From an uncultured Collinsella sp. (GTDB taxonomy: Bacteria > Actinomycetota > Coriobacteriia > Coriobacteriales > Coriobacteriaceae), in assembly GCA_900752015.1 (NCBI GenBank), contig CAADTZ010000080.1, positions 1-26,601 of the forward strand: DNA of 26,601 bases. The letters are read 5' to 3'. The position numbers were made by a program, and so were the translations under genes. Shown one piece after another: positions 8,254 to 14,511 of the stretch; within the stretch, counting starts at the first letter, position 1; each line of letters starts with the position of its first letter. Below the pieces are notes generated by a model, which worked only from the letters and a program-made list of their open reading frames with translations, made no database searches and was not told where the DNA came from.

Positions 8254-8487
8254 ATATGCCTCCCTGTCATTGAACAACCTTGTCTGAGCCATCATACAGA
8301 ACACCCACGGCGGCTCTGTCTGCAACGGGTAAAAAGTCATATTGTCCCGAACATGAACGGGACGCCATCTCGGGGCTCAACCGTTCCAGTCAAACGCTGA
8401 GCCACCACATGCAAAGCTGGCGACACCAAGCACGACCGTTCCACGAACCTCGTTTCATCCCGTAGAAAAGAAATTTCAAAATTAGTC

Positions 8488-8516
8488 TTGTCAAATCAGC
8501 AAAACGAACGTACTTT
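8488..8516 (+). promoter_or_regulatory. Predicted promoter of the ClpP/VirD4-like cluster
   Basis: TTGTCA (8488-8493) and TACTTT (8511-8516) are spaced by 17 nt in an AT-rich stretch. This would give a leader of about 335 nt before the first gene. Confidence 0.4.
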
Positions 8517-8520
8517 AAAA

Positions 8521-8540
8521 ATGACCGCTCTGGTGGTCAT
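8521..8540. promoter_or_regulatory. Inverted repeat at the predicted start point
   Basis: ATGACC and GGTCAT are exact inverted repeats around an 8-nt spacer, immediately after the predicted -10 box. It may be an operator or a leader hairpin; no regulator is encoded nearby. Confidence 0.35.
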
Positions 8541-8858
8541 CGTTTGATCGAGCATATTCAGTTTCAGTTTTCAGCGTGTAAGAGAAGGAAGATCGGCAAA
8601 GTACAACCCCAAACGCAATGACAACTTAATGAGGTAACTGCCACATGTGAGGCGCCCAGGGCATTGCTGTCTCGATTTTGAGCACGATGCCTTCCGCCTT
8701 GCATGGGCCGTTCCATCCCGCCCCTGCAGCAACCGCCTCACGGGCTCATTGAAAACCGCATAGCACCCCAACGTCAGCACATCACCCACGGCAAGCACAT
8801 CACTCACGACAACCAACACATCAACAAACAGCACGAACATCAACCGATTGGAGAAGCT

Positions 8859-9749
8859 ATGACAAACCACCACGCTGAAGACGGCGATAAGAAAAGCATT
8901 CTGGATGCCCGCATTGAGCGAGCATATGCAAACGAATATGACGCCGCCTTTGCCGCCGCGACCATCAAGAACTACGCGTCGCTACCGCTCGCGACGATCT
9001 TGGCCGACCACCCCCAACTGCTGAAGCGCTGCACAAAGATCATGGGCGACCCCGACATTCGCAAGCTGACAGACCCCTATGCCCCAAAACGCGACAACGA
9101 TTCGTACGTTCTTACCGTAGGCTGCCTAGCCCATATGCTTACGGCGCTCGACACGAAACTCAAGCTCGAATGGGAACCCGACGAGCGTCATGAACTCGAA
9201 AGCAAGCGGAACACCCTGCGCACCGCACTGTTCCTTCCGTTGGACGGCCTCAAGCGCTGCAACGTCGAGCTCAATACACAGGCGCGGCAAAAGCCCGGGA
9301 CCACGGGGCAGAAAACTCCAAGACCCCATGCGGCCATCGTCGACCGCAACCGATATAACCGCATGACCGCGCACTTTTCCGCCGAGGGAGCAGCCATAAG
9401 GACGCTGATCGATCTGCTGTGCCTCCTGAGCATCAACGAGCTATTTGAGGGCTATCTCGCCCTTGTTCCCGCGACGGCACCCAAGTCGGTAGCAAAGATC
9501 ATCGAGACCTGCAGACGCCAGTTTGAGCGCCATCGCAATGGCAGCGAGATGAACGCCAGCATCGCGCAGTACTACGCGGCTCATTACAAAAATGACGGAT
9601 GTGCCCCTGTCGAGCATCAGCTGCGGCTCGCCTACACCACGCCCGCCGCAACGCTCCATCGCTTTGGAGCCCTTGGCGCTTGCGAGCCGCACGAACAGGC
9701 AGCCTGCCCCACAACCGAGCTCGATCTCAGGCTCGGACGAACCCTGTAG
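8859..9749 (+). CDS. Hypothetical protein, first gene of the ClpP/VirD4-like cluster
   Basis: A 296-residue soluble, mostly helical protein that I do not recognise. There is no signal peptide or membrane segment. The N-terminal third (about 15-110) is Ala/Leu-rich and helix-like, residues about 115-150 are highly charged, and about 160-180 is a Pro/Lys/Arg-rich linker (QKPGTTGQKTPRPH). A second helical block spans 185-260, with a Cys-containing tail. ATG 8859 is chosen because GGAG lies a few nt upstream; the frame extends to 8703, but that part is low-complexity His/Gln-rich and looks like leader. It lies 63 nt upstream of the protease gene on the same strand, with no clear terminator between, so all three genes probably form one transcript. 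It could be a substrate, adaptor or structural partner of the protease-ATPase pair. Confidence 0.75.
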   Translation: MTNHHAEDGDKKSILDARIERAYANEYDAAFAAATIKNYASLPLATILADHPQLLKRCTKIMGDPDIRKLTDPYAPKRDNDSYVLTVGCLAHMLTALDTKLKLEWEPDERHELESKRNTLRTALFLPLDGLKRCNVELNTQARQKPGTTGQKTPRPHAAIVDRNRYNRMTAHFSAEGAAIRTLIDLLCLLSINELFEGYLALVPATAPKSVAKIIETCRRQFERHRNGSEMNASIAQYYAAHYKNDGCAPVEHQLRLAYTTPAATLHRFGALGACEPHEQAACPTTELDLRLGRTL

Positions 9750-9812
9750 CCCGCCAGCCCCTCCGCGGGCAACAATCATATTCCACAACACAACCAACAG
9801 AAAGGAGTCCTC

Positions 9813-10430
9813 ATGGACACCAATCATTCCCCCATCATCAGCCCCCTCACCATGCGTGAATCCGCCCGAGGTATCACGCTCACCAGCATTTACGATGAGA
9901 TGCTCGCCCGTCGCGAGCTCTCCGTCATGGGAAACATCGAAACCCCGATGACCCACGACCTATGCCAGCAGATCCGCCTGCTCGATGCCACCGACCCCAG
10001 CCGCCCCATCACCATATTTGTCGCCAGCGCCGGCGGAAGCGTGCGATCGGGTCTTGCGATCTATGACGCCATGCGCCTCGCATCGTGCCCCATCCGCACC
10101 GTCTGCCTGGAATTCGCCGCGTCCATGGGCGCCGTGATCTTTATGGGCGGCGACGATCGCCGTATGGCGCCCCATGCAGAGCTCATGATTCACGACCCGC
10201 TGATCCCCCAGGGGGCAGGCGGCTCGGCACTTGCGCTGCAGGAAACCAGCCGGCGTCTCATGCAGACCCGCAAGACCCTCACGCAAATCCTCTCGGACCG
10301 CAGCGGCCTCACGCCCAAGCGCATCCAGTCCCTCACTGCAAAAGACACCTACCTTTCGGCCAAGCGCGCCGTCGAGCTCGGCTTTGCCCACGAAATCCTC
10401 TCGACCACCAAGGAGATCGCCCATGTCTAA
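9813..10430 (+). CDS. ClpP-like serine protease
   Basis: A 205-residue ClpP/crotonase-fold serine protease. The triad appears intact: Ser104 in FAASMGA, His127 in MIHDPL and Asp178 in TAKDTYLSAKRAVELGF. The oxyanion-type SAGGSVRSGLAIYDAM segment lies at residues 72-87. There is no signal peptide, so it is expected in the cytoplasm. The residue after the catalytic His is Asp where housekeeping ClpP usually has Gln, and the sequence is divergent enough to be a paralogue. No Clp ATPase (ClpX, ClpA or ClpC) is in the window. Instead the gene overlaps by 8 nt a VirD4-like ATPase gene, which suggests the two proteins work together. AAGGAG precedes ATG 9813 at good spacing. Peptidase activity and oligomer state are inferred. 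Confidence 0.86.
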   Translation: MDTNHSPIISPLTMRESARGITLTSIYDEMLARRELSVMGNIETPMTHDLCQQIRLLDATDPSRPITIFVASAGGSVRSGLAIYDAMRLASCPIRTVCLEFAASMGAVIFMGGDDRRMAPHAELMIHDPLIPQGAGGSALALQETSRRLMQTRKTLTQILSDRSGLTPKRIQSLTAKDTYLSAKRAVELGFAHEILSTTKEIAHV

Positions 10431-11727
10431 CCTCGCCAGCCGCCTCGCCGCATCTGAGCCCGCATCGTCCACCATCCTCGCCAAGGATCGAACGCTTTCC
10501 TGCGACACCCGCCAAACGGGACTCAACAACAACGCACTTGTGATCGGCCCCTCGGGAGCCGGCAAGACCAGAAACGTCCTCAAGCCCAACCTGCTGCAAA
10601 TGAACGCAAGCTACATCGTGCTCGACACCAAAGGCACGCTCTGCCGCGAAGTGGGACCCGTGCTGGCAGCCCACGGCTACCGCGTGCAATGTCTCAACTT
10701 CGCCGACCTCAACACCGTCCCGGCCCTTGCGCCCGGCATCGAGCGCTGCGGCTACAACCCCCTGAGGCACATTCGCCGCAAGGCGGACGGCAGGCCCAAC
10801 CAGCAGGACATCCTCTCGGTGGCAAAGGCCATCTGCCCCATCGAGGACAACAACCAGCCTTTTTGGGATCATGCGGCGGCAAACCTGCTGTCGTGTCTTA
10901 TCGCCTACGTCACCGAACAGCTACCCGCCGACGAGCAGACGATCAGCTCGGTCATCAAGCTGATCGAGCACCTGCAGGACGGTGCCACTGGTCGATTGTT
11001 TGACGACCTGATCACGACCGACCCCCAAAGCTATGCCCTCTCGCTATGGCGGCGCTACGCCATTACGCAAAATGCCGAGCGCATGCACGCGAGCATCGTC
11101 GGCATCCTTGCCGAAAAGGTCATGTGTCTGGGATTCGACGGTGCGGCACAGCTCTATCGTGAGTGCCATCAGGTGGACTTCGCTTCCATGGGACACACCC
11201 CCTGCGCCCTGTTTGTAACCGTAAGCGATATTGACCGCAATCTCGATCCGCTGACCGGCCTCTTTATTACGCAGGCGTTTATGGGCCTCATTCGCGAAGC
11301 CGATAGGCAGCCCGACGGCAGCCTGCCCGTGCCCGTGCGCTTTATGCTCGATGACTTCGCAAATCTGCAGATCCCCCAGATCGACAACGTGCTCTCGATT
11401 ATCCGAAGCCGCAACATCTGGGCAACGCTGCTGCTGCAGTCGACCAACCAGCTCGATGCGCTCTATGGCGAGGCACGCGCACGCTCCATCATGGGCAACT
11501 GCGACACGCATCTGGTGCTGGCGTTCCAGGATCCCGAGAGTGCCCGGGTGTTTTCCGACCGCGCCGACGCGCTGCCCAGCACGCTCATGGCGACGCCGAT
11601 CGACCGCTCGTGGCTCTTTGTGCGCGGTCGCACTCCCGAACAGGTCGAGCGCTTTAGGCTCGAAGACCATCCGCTCTACGGGGAGCTGCCCGAGGCGCAG
11701 CGAGACCATGCGGAGGCCGAGATCTAG
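10423..11727 (+). CDS. VirD4/TraG-like (T4CP, FtsK-HerA superfamily) ATPase, no membrane anchor
   Basis: A 434-residue ATPase resembling type IV secretion coupling proteins. Walker A is GPSGAGKT (42-49), followed by YIVLDTKGTLCREVG, the counterpart of the VirD4 'DPKGEL' segment. Walker B is FMLDDFANLQIPQID (about 307-321), followed by LLQSTNQLDALYGEARA and the sensor region MGNCDTHLVLAFQDPESARV. Classical VirD4 proteins begin with two transmembrane helices; this one goes straight to the nucleotide-binding domain and shows no hydrophobic anchor. ATG 10423 lies inside the end of the protease gene and has AAGGAG upstream; the much longer frame to 10231 is a shadow of the protease gene. No relaxase, VirB4, integrase or oriT-like feature is visible nearby. 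Role is unknown: a DNA or protein pump, or the motor of the ClpP-like protease. Confidence 0.85.
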   Translation: MSNLASRLAASEPASSTILAKDRTLSCDTRQTGLNNNALVIGPSGAGKTRNVLKPNLLQMNASYIVLDTKGTLCREVGPVLAAHGYRVQCLNFADLNTVPALAPGIERCGYNPLRHIRRKADGRPNQQDILSVAKAICPIEDNNQPFWDHAAANLLSCLIAYVTEQLPADEQTISSVIKLIEHLQDGATGRLFDDLITTDPQSYALSLWRRYAITQNAERMHASIVGILAEKVMCLGFDGAAQLYRECHQVDFASMGHTPCALFVTVSDIDRNLDPLTGLFITQAFMGLIREADRQPDGSLPVPVRFMLDDFANLQIPQIDNVLSIIRSRNIWATLLLQSTNQLDALYGEARARSIMGNCDTHLVLAFQDPESARVFSDRADALPSTLMATPIDRSWLFVRGRTPEQVERFRLEDHPLYGELPEAQRDHAEAEI

Positions 11728-11805
11728 GCGCAGGGTTCTCGCGGCGCGCGGCGCCCCAGCGATGTTCCACAAAGGCCGTGCGCCCCGGGACTACGGCAAA
11801 GCAAA

Positions 11806-11835
11806 GGGGCCCGCATCCGATAGGATACGGGCCCC
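11806..11835 (-). terminator. Intrinsic terminator between pgi and the VirD4-like gene
   Basis: A 13-bp stem (11806-11818 with 11823-11835; arms start GGGGCCCG, one wobble pair) and a GATA loop. The minus-strand side ends in TTTGC, so it mainly serves pgi; being convergent it may also stop the plus-strand cluster. Confidence 0.75.
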
Positions 11836-11868
11836 TGACTATAAGGCGCGATGCGTTAACAGCAGCGA

Positions 11869-13563
11869 CTACTTGCGATGCGCGCGATAGAACTCGATGA
11901 GCGCCTGGGTCGAAGCGTCCTGCTCGGCCTTGGCGGCGTCATCGTGGAAGGCCGGGGTAATCTGCTTGGCAAGCTGCTTGCCCAGCTCGACGCCCCACTG
12001 GTCGTAGGAGTCGATGCCCCAGACCGTGCCCTCGACAAACGTGATGTGCTCGTACAGGGCGATGAGCTCGCCGAGTGCGAACGGGGTCAGCGTGTCGCCG
12101 AAGATCGAGGTCGTCGGGCGATTGCCCTCAAAGCAACGGGCCGGGACGATCTGCTCGGGCGTGCCCTCGGCACGAACCTCATCGGCCGTCTTACCAAAGG
12201 CGAGCGCCTTGGTCTGGGCCAGGAAGTTGCCCAGGAACAGCTCGTGGACATCCTGGCCGCCGTCGGTCGCAGGGTTGGCGGTATTGGCGAAGGCGATGAA
12301 GTCGGCCGGAACCACCACAGTGCCCTGGTGCAGCAGCTGATAGAAGGCATGCTGGCCGTTGGTGCCGGGCTCGCCCCAGAAGATCTCACCGGTGTCGGAG
12401 GTCACGGCGCTGCCGTCCCAGCGGACATGCTTGCCGTTGGACTCCATGGTGAGCTGCTGCAGGTAAGCCGGGAAGCGGTGCAGGTACTGGCAGTACGGCA
12501 GCACGGCGTGGCTCTTGGAACCGAAGAAGTTGACGTACCAGACATTGAGCAGGCCCATCAGCGCGACGGCGTTGTTCTCGAGCGGGGTGTTGCAGAAGTA
12601 CTCGTCGATGGCGTGGAAGCCCTCGAGGAACTGCTGGAAGCGCTCGGGGCCGAGCACGACGATCAGCGACAGGCCCACGGCGGAGTCAACGGAATAGCGG
12701 CCACCGACCCAGTTCCAGAAACCGAAGGCGTTGGCGGGGTCGATACCGAAGGCCTCGACCTTCTCGAGTGCGGTGGAAACGGCGACGAAGTGCTTTGCCA
12801 CGGCCTCGGCGTTCTGCTCATCGGAGCCGTCGATGGCGCCCTGAGCCTTGAGCTGCTCGAGCATCCAGGTCTTGACCTCGCGGGCGTTGGTGAGGGTCTC
12901 GAGCGTGGTGAAGGTCTTGGAGACGATGATTACGAGCGTGGTCTCGGGATCCAGGCCCTTGAGCTTCTCGGCCTGGTCGTTGGGGTCGATGTTGGAGATG
13001 TAGCGGCAGTCGATACCGGCGTCGGCATAGGGACGCAGAGCCTCGTAGGCCATGACCGGGCCCAGGTCGGAGCCGCCGATGCCGATGGACACCAGATGCT
13101 CGATCTTCTTGCCGGTAACGCCCTTCCACTCACCGGAGCGCACGCGCTCGGCGAAGGCATACATGCGGTCGAGGACCTCGTGCACGTCGGCGACGACGTC
13201 CTGGCCGTCGACGATGAGCTGGCCCTTCTCGCTTGCCGGGCGGCGCAGCGCGGTGTGCAGGACAGCGCGGTCCTCGGTAGTGTTGATGTGCTCGCCAGAG
13301 AACATGGCGTCGCGGCGCTCCTCGAGCTTCACCTCGCGGGCAAGATCGCACAGCAGCTTGACGGTCTCATCGGTCACCAGGTTCTTCGACAGATCGAAGT
13401 GCAGGTCACCGGCGTCAAAGCTCAGCTTGTTCACGCGGTCGGCATCGGCGGCGAACCAGGCCTTGAGGTCGATACCTTCGGCCTCGAGCTTCTCCTGATG
13501 AGCCTCGAGCGCCTTCCAAGCGGCAGTCGACGTAGCATCGATAGGTGCGGCAACAGTTGCCAT
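11869..13563 (-). CDS. pgi: Glucose-6-phosphate isomerase
   Basis: A 564-residue phosphoglucose isomerase that interconverts glucose 6-phosphate and fructose 6-phosphate in glycolysis. Recognisable parts are SIGIGGSDLGPVMAYEAL, TLVIIVSKTFTTLET (phosphate-binding SIS core), the signature FGFWNWVGGRYSVDSAVGLS, ATG-rich central PYCQYLHRFPAYLQQLTMES, EIFWGEPGTNGQHAFYQLLH and the C-terminal signature VWGIDSYDQWGVELGKQL. The length fits the long (eukaryote/proteobacteria-like) PGI type. ATG 13563 has GAGGAGG 6 nt upstream. Codon use is strongly biased to C/G-ending codons, as expected for a highly expressed gene. It stands alone, with its own terminator and a leader hairpin. Confidence 0.97.
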   Translation of the reverse strand: MATVAAPIDATSTAAWKALEAHQEKLEAEGIDLKAWFAADADRVNKLSFDAGDLHFDLSKNLVTDETVKLLCDLAREVKLEERRDAMFSGEHINTTEDRAVLHTALRRPASEKGQLIVDGQDVVADVHEVLDRMYAFAERVRSGEWKGVTGKKIEHLVSIGIGGSDLGPVMAYEALRPYADAGIDCRYISNIDPNDQAEKLKGLDPETTLVIIVSKTFTTLETLTNAREVKTWMLEQLKAQGAIDGSDEQNAEAVAKHFVAVSTALEKVEAFGIDPANAFGFWNWVGGRYSVDSAVGLSLIVVLGPERFQQFLEGFHAIDEYFCNTPLENNAVALMGLLNVWYVNFFGSKSHAVLPYCQYLHRFPAYLQQLTMESNGKHVRWDGSAVTSDTGEIFWGEPGTNGQHAFYQLLHQGTVVVPADFIAFANTANPATDGGQDVHELFLGNFLAQTKALAFGKTADEVRAEGTPEQIVPARCFEGNRPTTSIFGDTLTPFALGELIALYEHITFVEGTVWGIDSYDQWGVELGKQLAKQITPAFHDDAAKAEQDASTQALIEFYRAHRK

Positions 13564-13581
13564 AGAGTCCTCCTCAGCATA

Positions 13582-13605
13582 CGGGCGCACGCCTCCATGC
13601 GCCCG
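13582..13605 (-). other. Hairpin in the pgi 5' leader
   Basis: CGGGCGCA and TGCGCCCG form a perfect 8-bp stem with an 8-nt loop that itself contains GGAGG on the mRNA strand. It ends about 18 nt before the pgi start and 6 nt before its ribosome site. It may affect mRNA stability or translation. Confidence 0.5.
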
Positions 13606-13688
13606 GACATTCAGATGCCACTATTCTAGCGCAGGTCAAGACTACAATCAGCGAGCGTTGCCAATCGGCCCCCAAACGGCAACCGATT

Positions 13689-13754
13689 AAAAAGGGACAG
13701 GCTTATTTTGGCAGGTCAAACGCTTTACCAACCAAAAATAACCCGTCCTTTTAT
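13689..13754. repeat. REP-like imperfect palindrome (GGGACAG type), possible terminator
   Basis: The left arm starts AAAAAGGGACAGGCTT (from 13689) and pairs imperfectly with the right arm ending ATAACCCGTCCTTTT (to about 13752), across roughly 25 nt per arm with a short loop. On the minus strand it ends CCTGTCCCTTTTT, so it can also act as a terminator for the gene ending at 13763. A related half-copy is at 14425-14440. From memory, similar GGGACAGGTT-type palindromes are dispersed in Coriobacteriia genomes. Confidence 0.55.
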
Positions 13755-13762
13755 GGCAAATA

Positions 13763-14287
13763 TTAGGCCGCGGCGCAGATGCTACCGAGCAACTCACGCA
13801 GAGGAGACCCGATGCCCTCCAGCAGTTCGGGCGCGATAATGGCAAAAACGGGAACCTCACCGGTGCCCACGACAGCAGGCGCCTTGCCCTCCGAGAGAAT
13901 GCATCCATAAGGGACAAAACCGTCTTCGCCGGCATCGAGCGCCGCCATGCGACGCGCGAGCTCGCGCGCAAAGCCAGCAGTATCGGCATCGCCAATCGCC
14001 AGGACAAAGTCCACGCCCTCATCGGTTGCCAGGGCTACGGCCTCATCGACCAAATCGTCTCCCCCGTCGCCCCCGGCCGAACCGCAACGAAAGAGTACGC
14101 GTTCGAGCAGGGCACGATCGAGCGAGCCCAGCGCCGCCGAAACGAGCTCATCGCGCGTGTGCTTGTCGCCTCCCAGCACGACCAGTGCCTTGGTGCCGCC
14201 ATAGTGGGCAACCAATCGCCCGCACCAGCGAGCCACATCCCCATCCGCAACCAAGCGCGTCGGCATACCAAACCCATAGTTGACCAT
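13763..14287 (-). CDS. N-terminal-domain-only iron-alcohol-dehydrogenase-like protein
   Basis: A 174-residue protein resembling only the Rossmann-like N-terminal half of iron-containing alcohol dehydrogenases (YqhD/AdhE type). It begins VNYGFGMPTRLV, as in the family's 'F.PTKI' opening, then has ALVVLGGDK, VDEAVALATDEGVDFVLAIG and late VPYGCILSEGKAP. The dinucleotide-binding GGGS motif reads GDAD, and the entire C-terminal metal-binding domain with its His/Asp ligands is absent, so dehydrogenase activity is unlikely. There is no stop or frameshift trace of a lost C-terminal half in the following 150 nt, so it may be a stable small protein. I use ATG 14287 (G-rich upstream sequence and family start); ATG 14338 is also in frame but lacks a ribosome site. 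Confidence 0.65.
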   Translation of the reverse strand: MVNYGFGMPTRLVADGDVARWCGRLVAHYGGTKALVVLGGDKHTRDELVSAALGSLDRALLERVLFRCGSAGGDGGDDLVDEAVALATDEGVDFVLAIGDADTAGFARELARRMAALDAGEDGFVPYGCILSEGKAPAVVGTGEVPVFAIIAPELLEGIGSPLRELLGSICAAA

Positions 14288-14437
14288 TATCCCCACAACC
14301 CTTCCGTGCTTTATGGTGGTATCGATCGTTAGGCTCATGCTACGAAGCGAGCTTTTCCGAGCTGTTTCGCGCTCTTTAGGGCTGCGTTAAAACCCCGATG
14401 AAGCCGCACGACCATACTTGCCAAAAAGGGACAGATT

Positions 14438-14466
14438 TTGACGGTGTCCGTGCAAGCGGGTATTAT
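14438..14466 (+). promoter_or_regulatory. Strong predicted promoter of the polymerase operon
   Basis: TTGACG (14438-14443) and TATTAT (14461-14466) are spaced by exactly 17 nt, near the sigma70/SigA consensus. The -35 lies at the edge of a GGGACAG-type repeat half-copy. Confidence 0.75.
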
Positions 14467-14497
14467 CGAACAGGTATTCGATAAGAACATGTGTTTG
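14467..14497 (+). promoter_or_regulatory. Two tandem LexA (SOS) boxes
   Basis: Box 1 CGAACAGGTATTCG (14467-14480) and box 2 AGAACATGTGTTTG (14484-14497) each match 13 of 14 positions of the Gram-positive type consensus CGAAC-RNRY-GTTYG. They are 3 bp apart, abut the -10 box and cover the expected start point, so LexA binding should block initiation. Confidence 0.75.
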
Positions 14498-14511
14498 ATG
14501 GAAGGGCACGG

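Larger units (their letters stand above)
8254..8858. other. 605-bp intergenic region between divergent units
   Basis: No convincing gene was found. It is more AT-rich in its middle (about 8460-8560) than the flanking genes. It contains a predicted promoter for the downstream plus-strand cluster (8488-8516), a dyad at 8521-8540, and a CA-rich stretch (8760-8845) rich in ACATCAC-like words that is probably untranslated leader. A minus-strand open frame of 100 codons across 8571-8873 has no ribosome site and overlaps the next gene. Confidence 0.6.

Noticed and set aside
8447..8460. CGAACCTCGTTTC as a possible LexA box before the cluster
   Set aside because: The two half-sites are one base too close for the 14-bp consensus; CGAACGTACTTT at 8505 matches only one half.
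8703..8858. N-terminal extension of the first cluster gene (His/Gln-rich)
   Set aside because: Low complexity with no ribosome site at the upstream ATG, while a good GGAG site precedes ATG 8859.
8571..8873. Minus-strand 100-codon open frame with a hydrophobic N-terminus
   Set aside because: No ribosome site, it overlaps the start of the plus-strand cluster, and the hydrophobic stretch is explained by the antisense of the CA-rich leader.
9749..9770. GCCCGC/GCGGGC inverted repeat between the first two cluster genes as a terminator
   Set aside because: The stem is only 6 bp with a 10-nt loop and has no T tract; at most a weak mRNA hairpin.
10423..11727. Reading the VirD4-like gene as evidence for a complete conjugative element
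   Set aside because: No relaxase, VirB4, pilus, integrase or attachment repeats were seen within the window, and conserved housekeeping genes lie on both sides.
11878..13629. Plus-strand 583-codon open frame opposite pgi
   Set aside because: Antisense shadow caused by strong GC-ending codon bias of pgi; the repetitive Gly/Val/Leu content is not protein-like.
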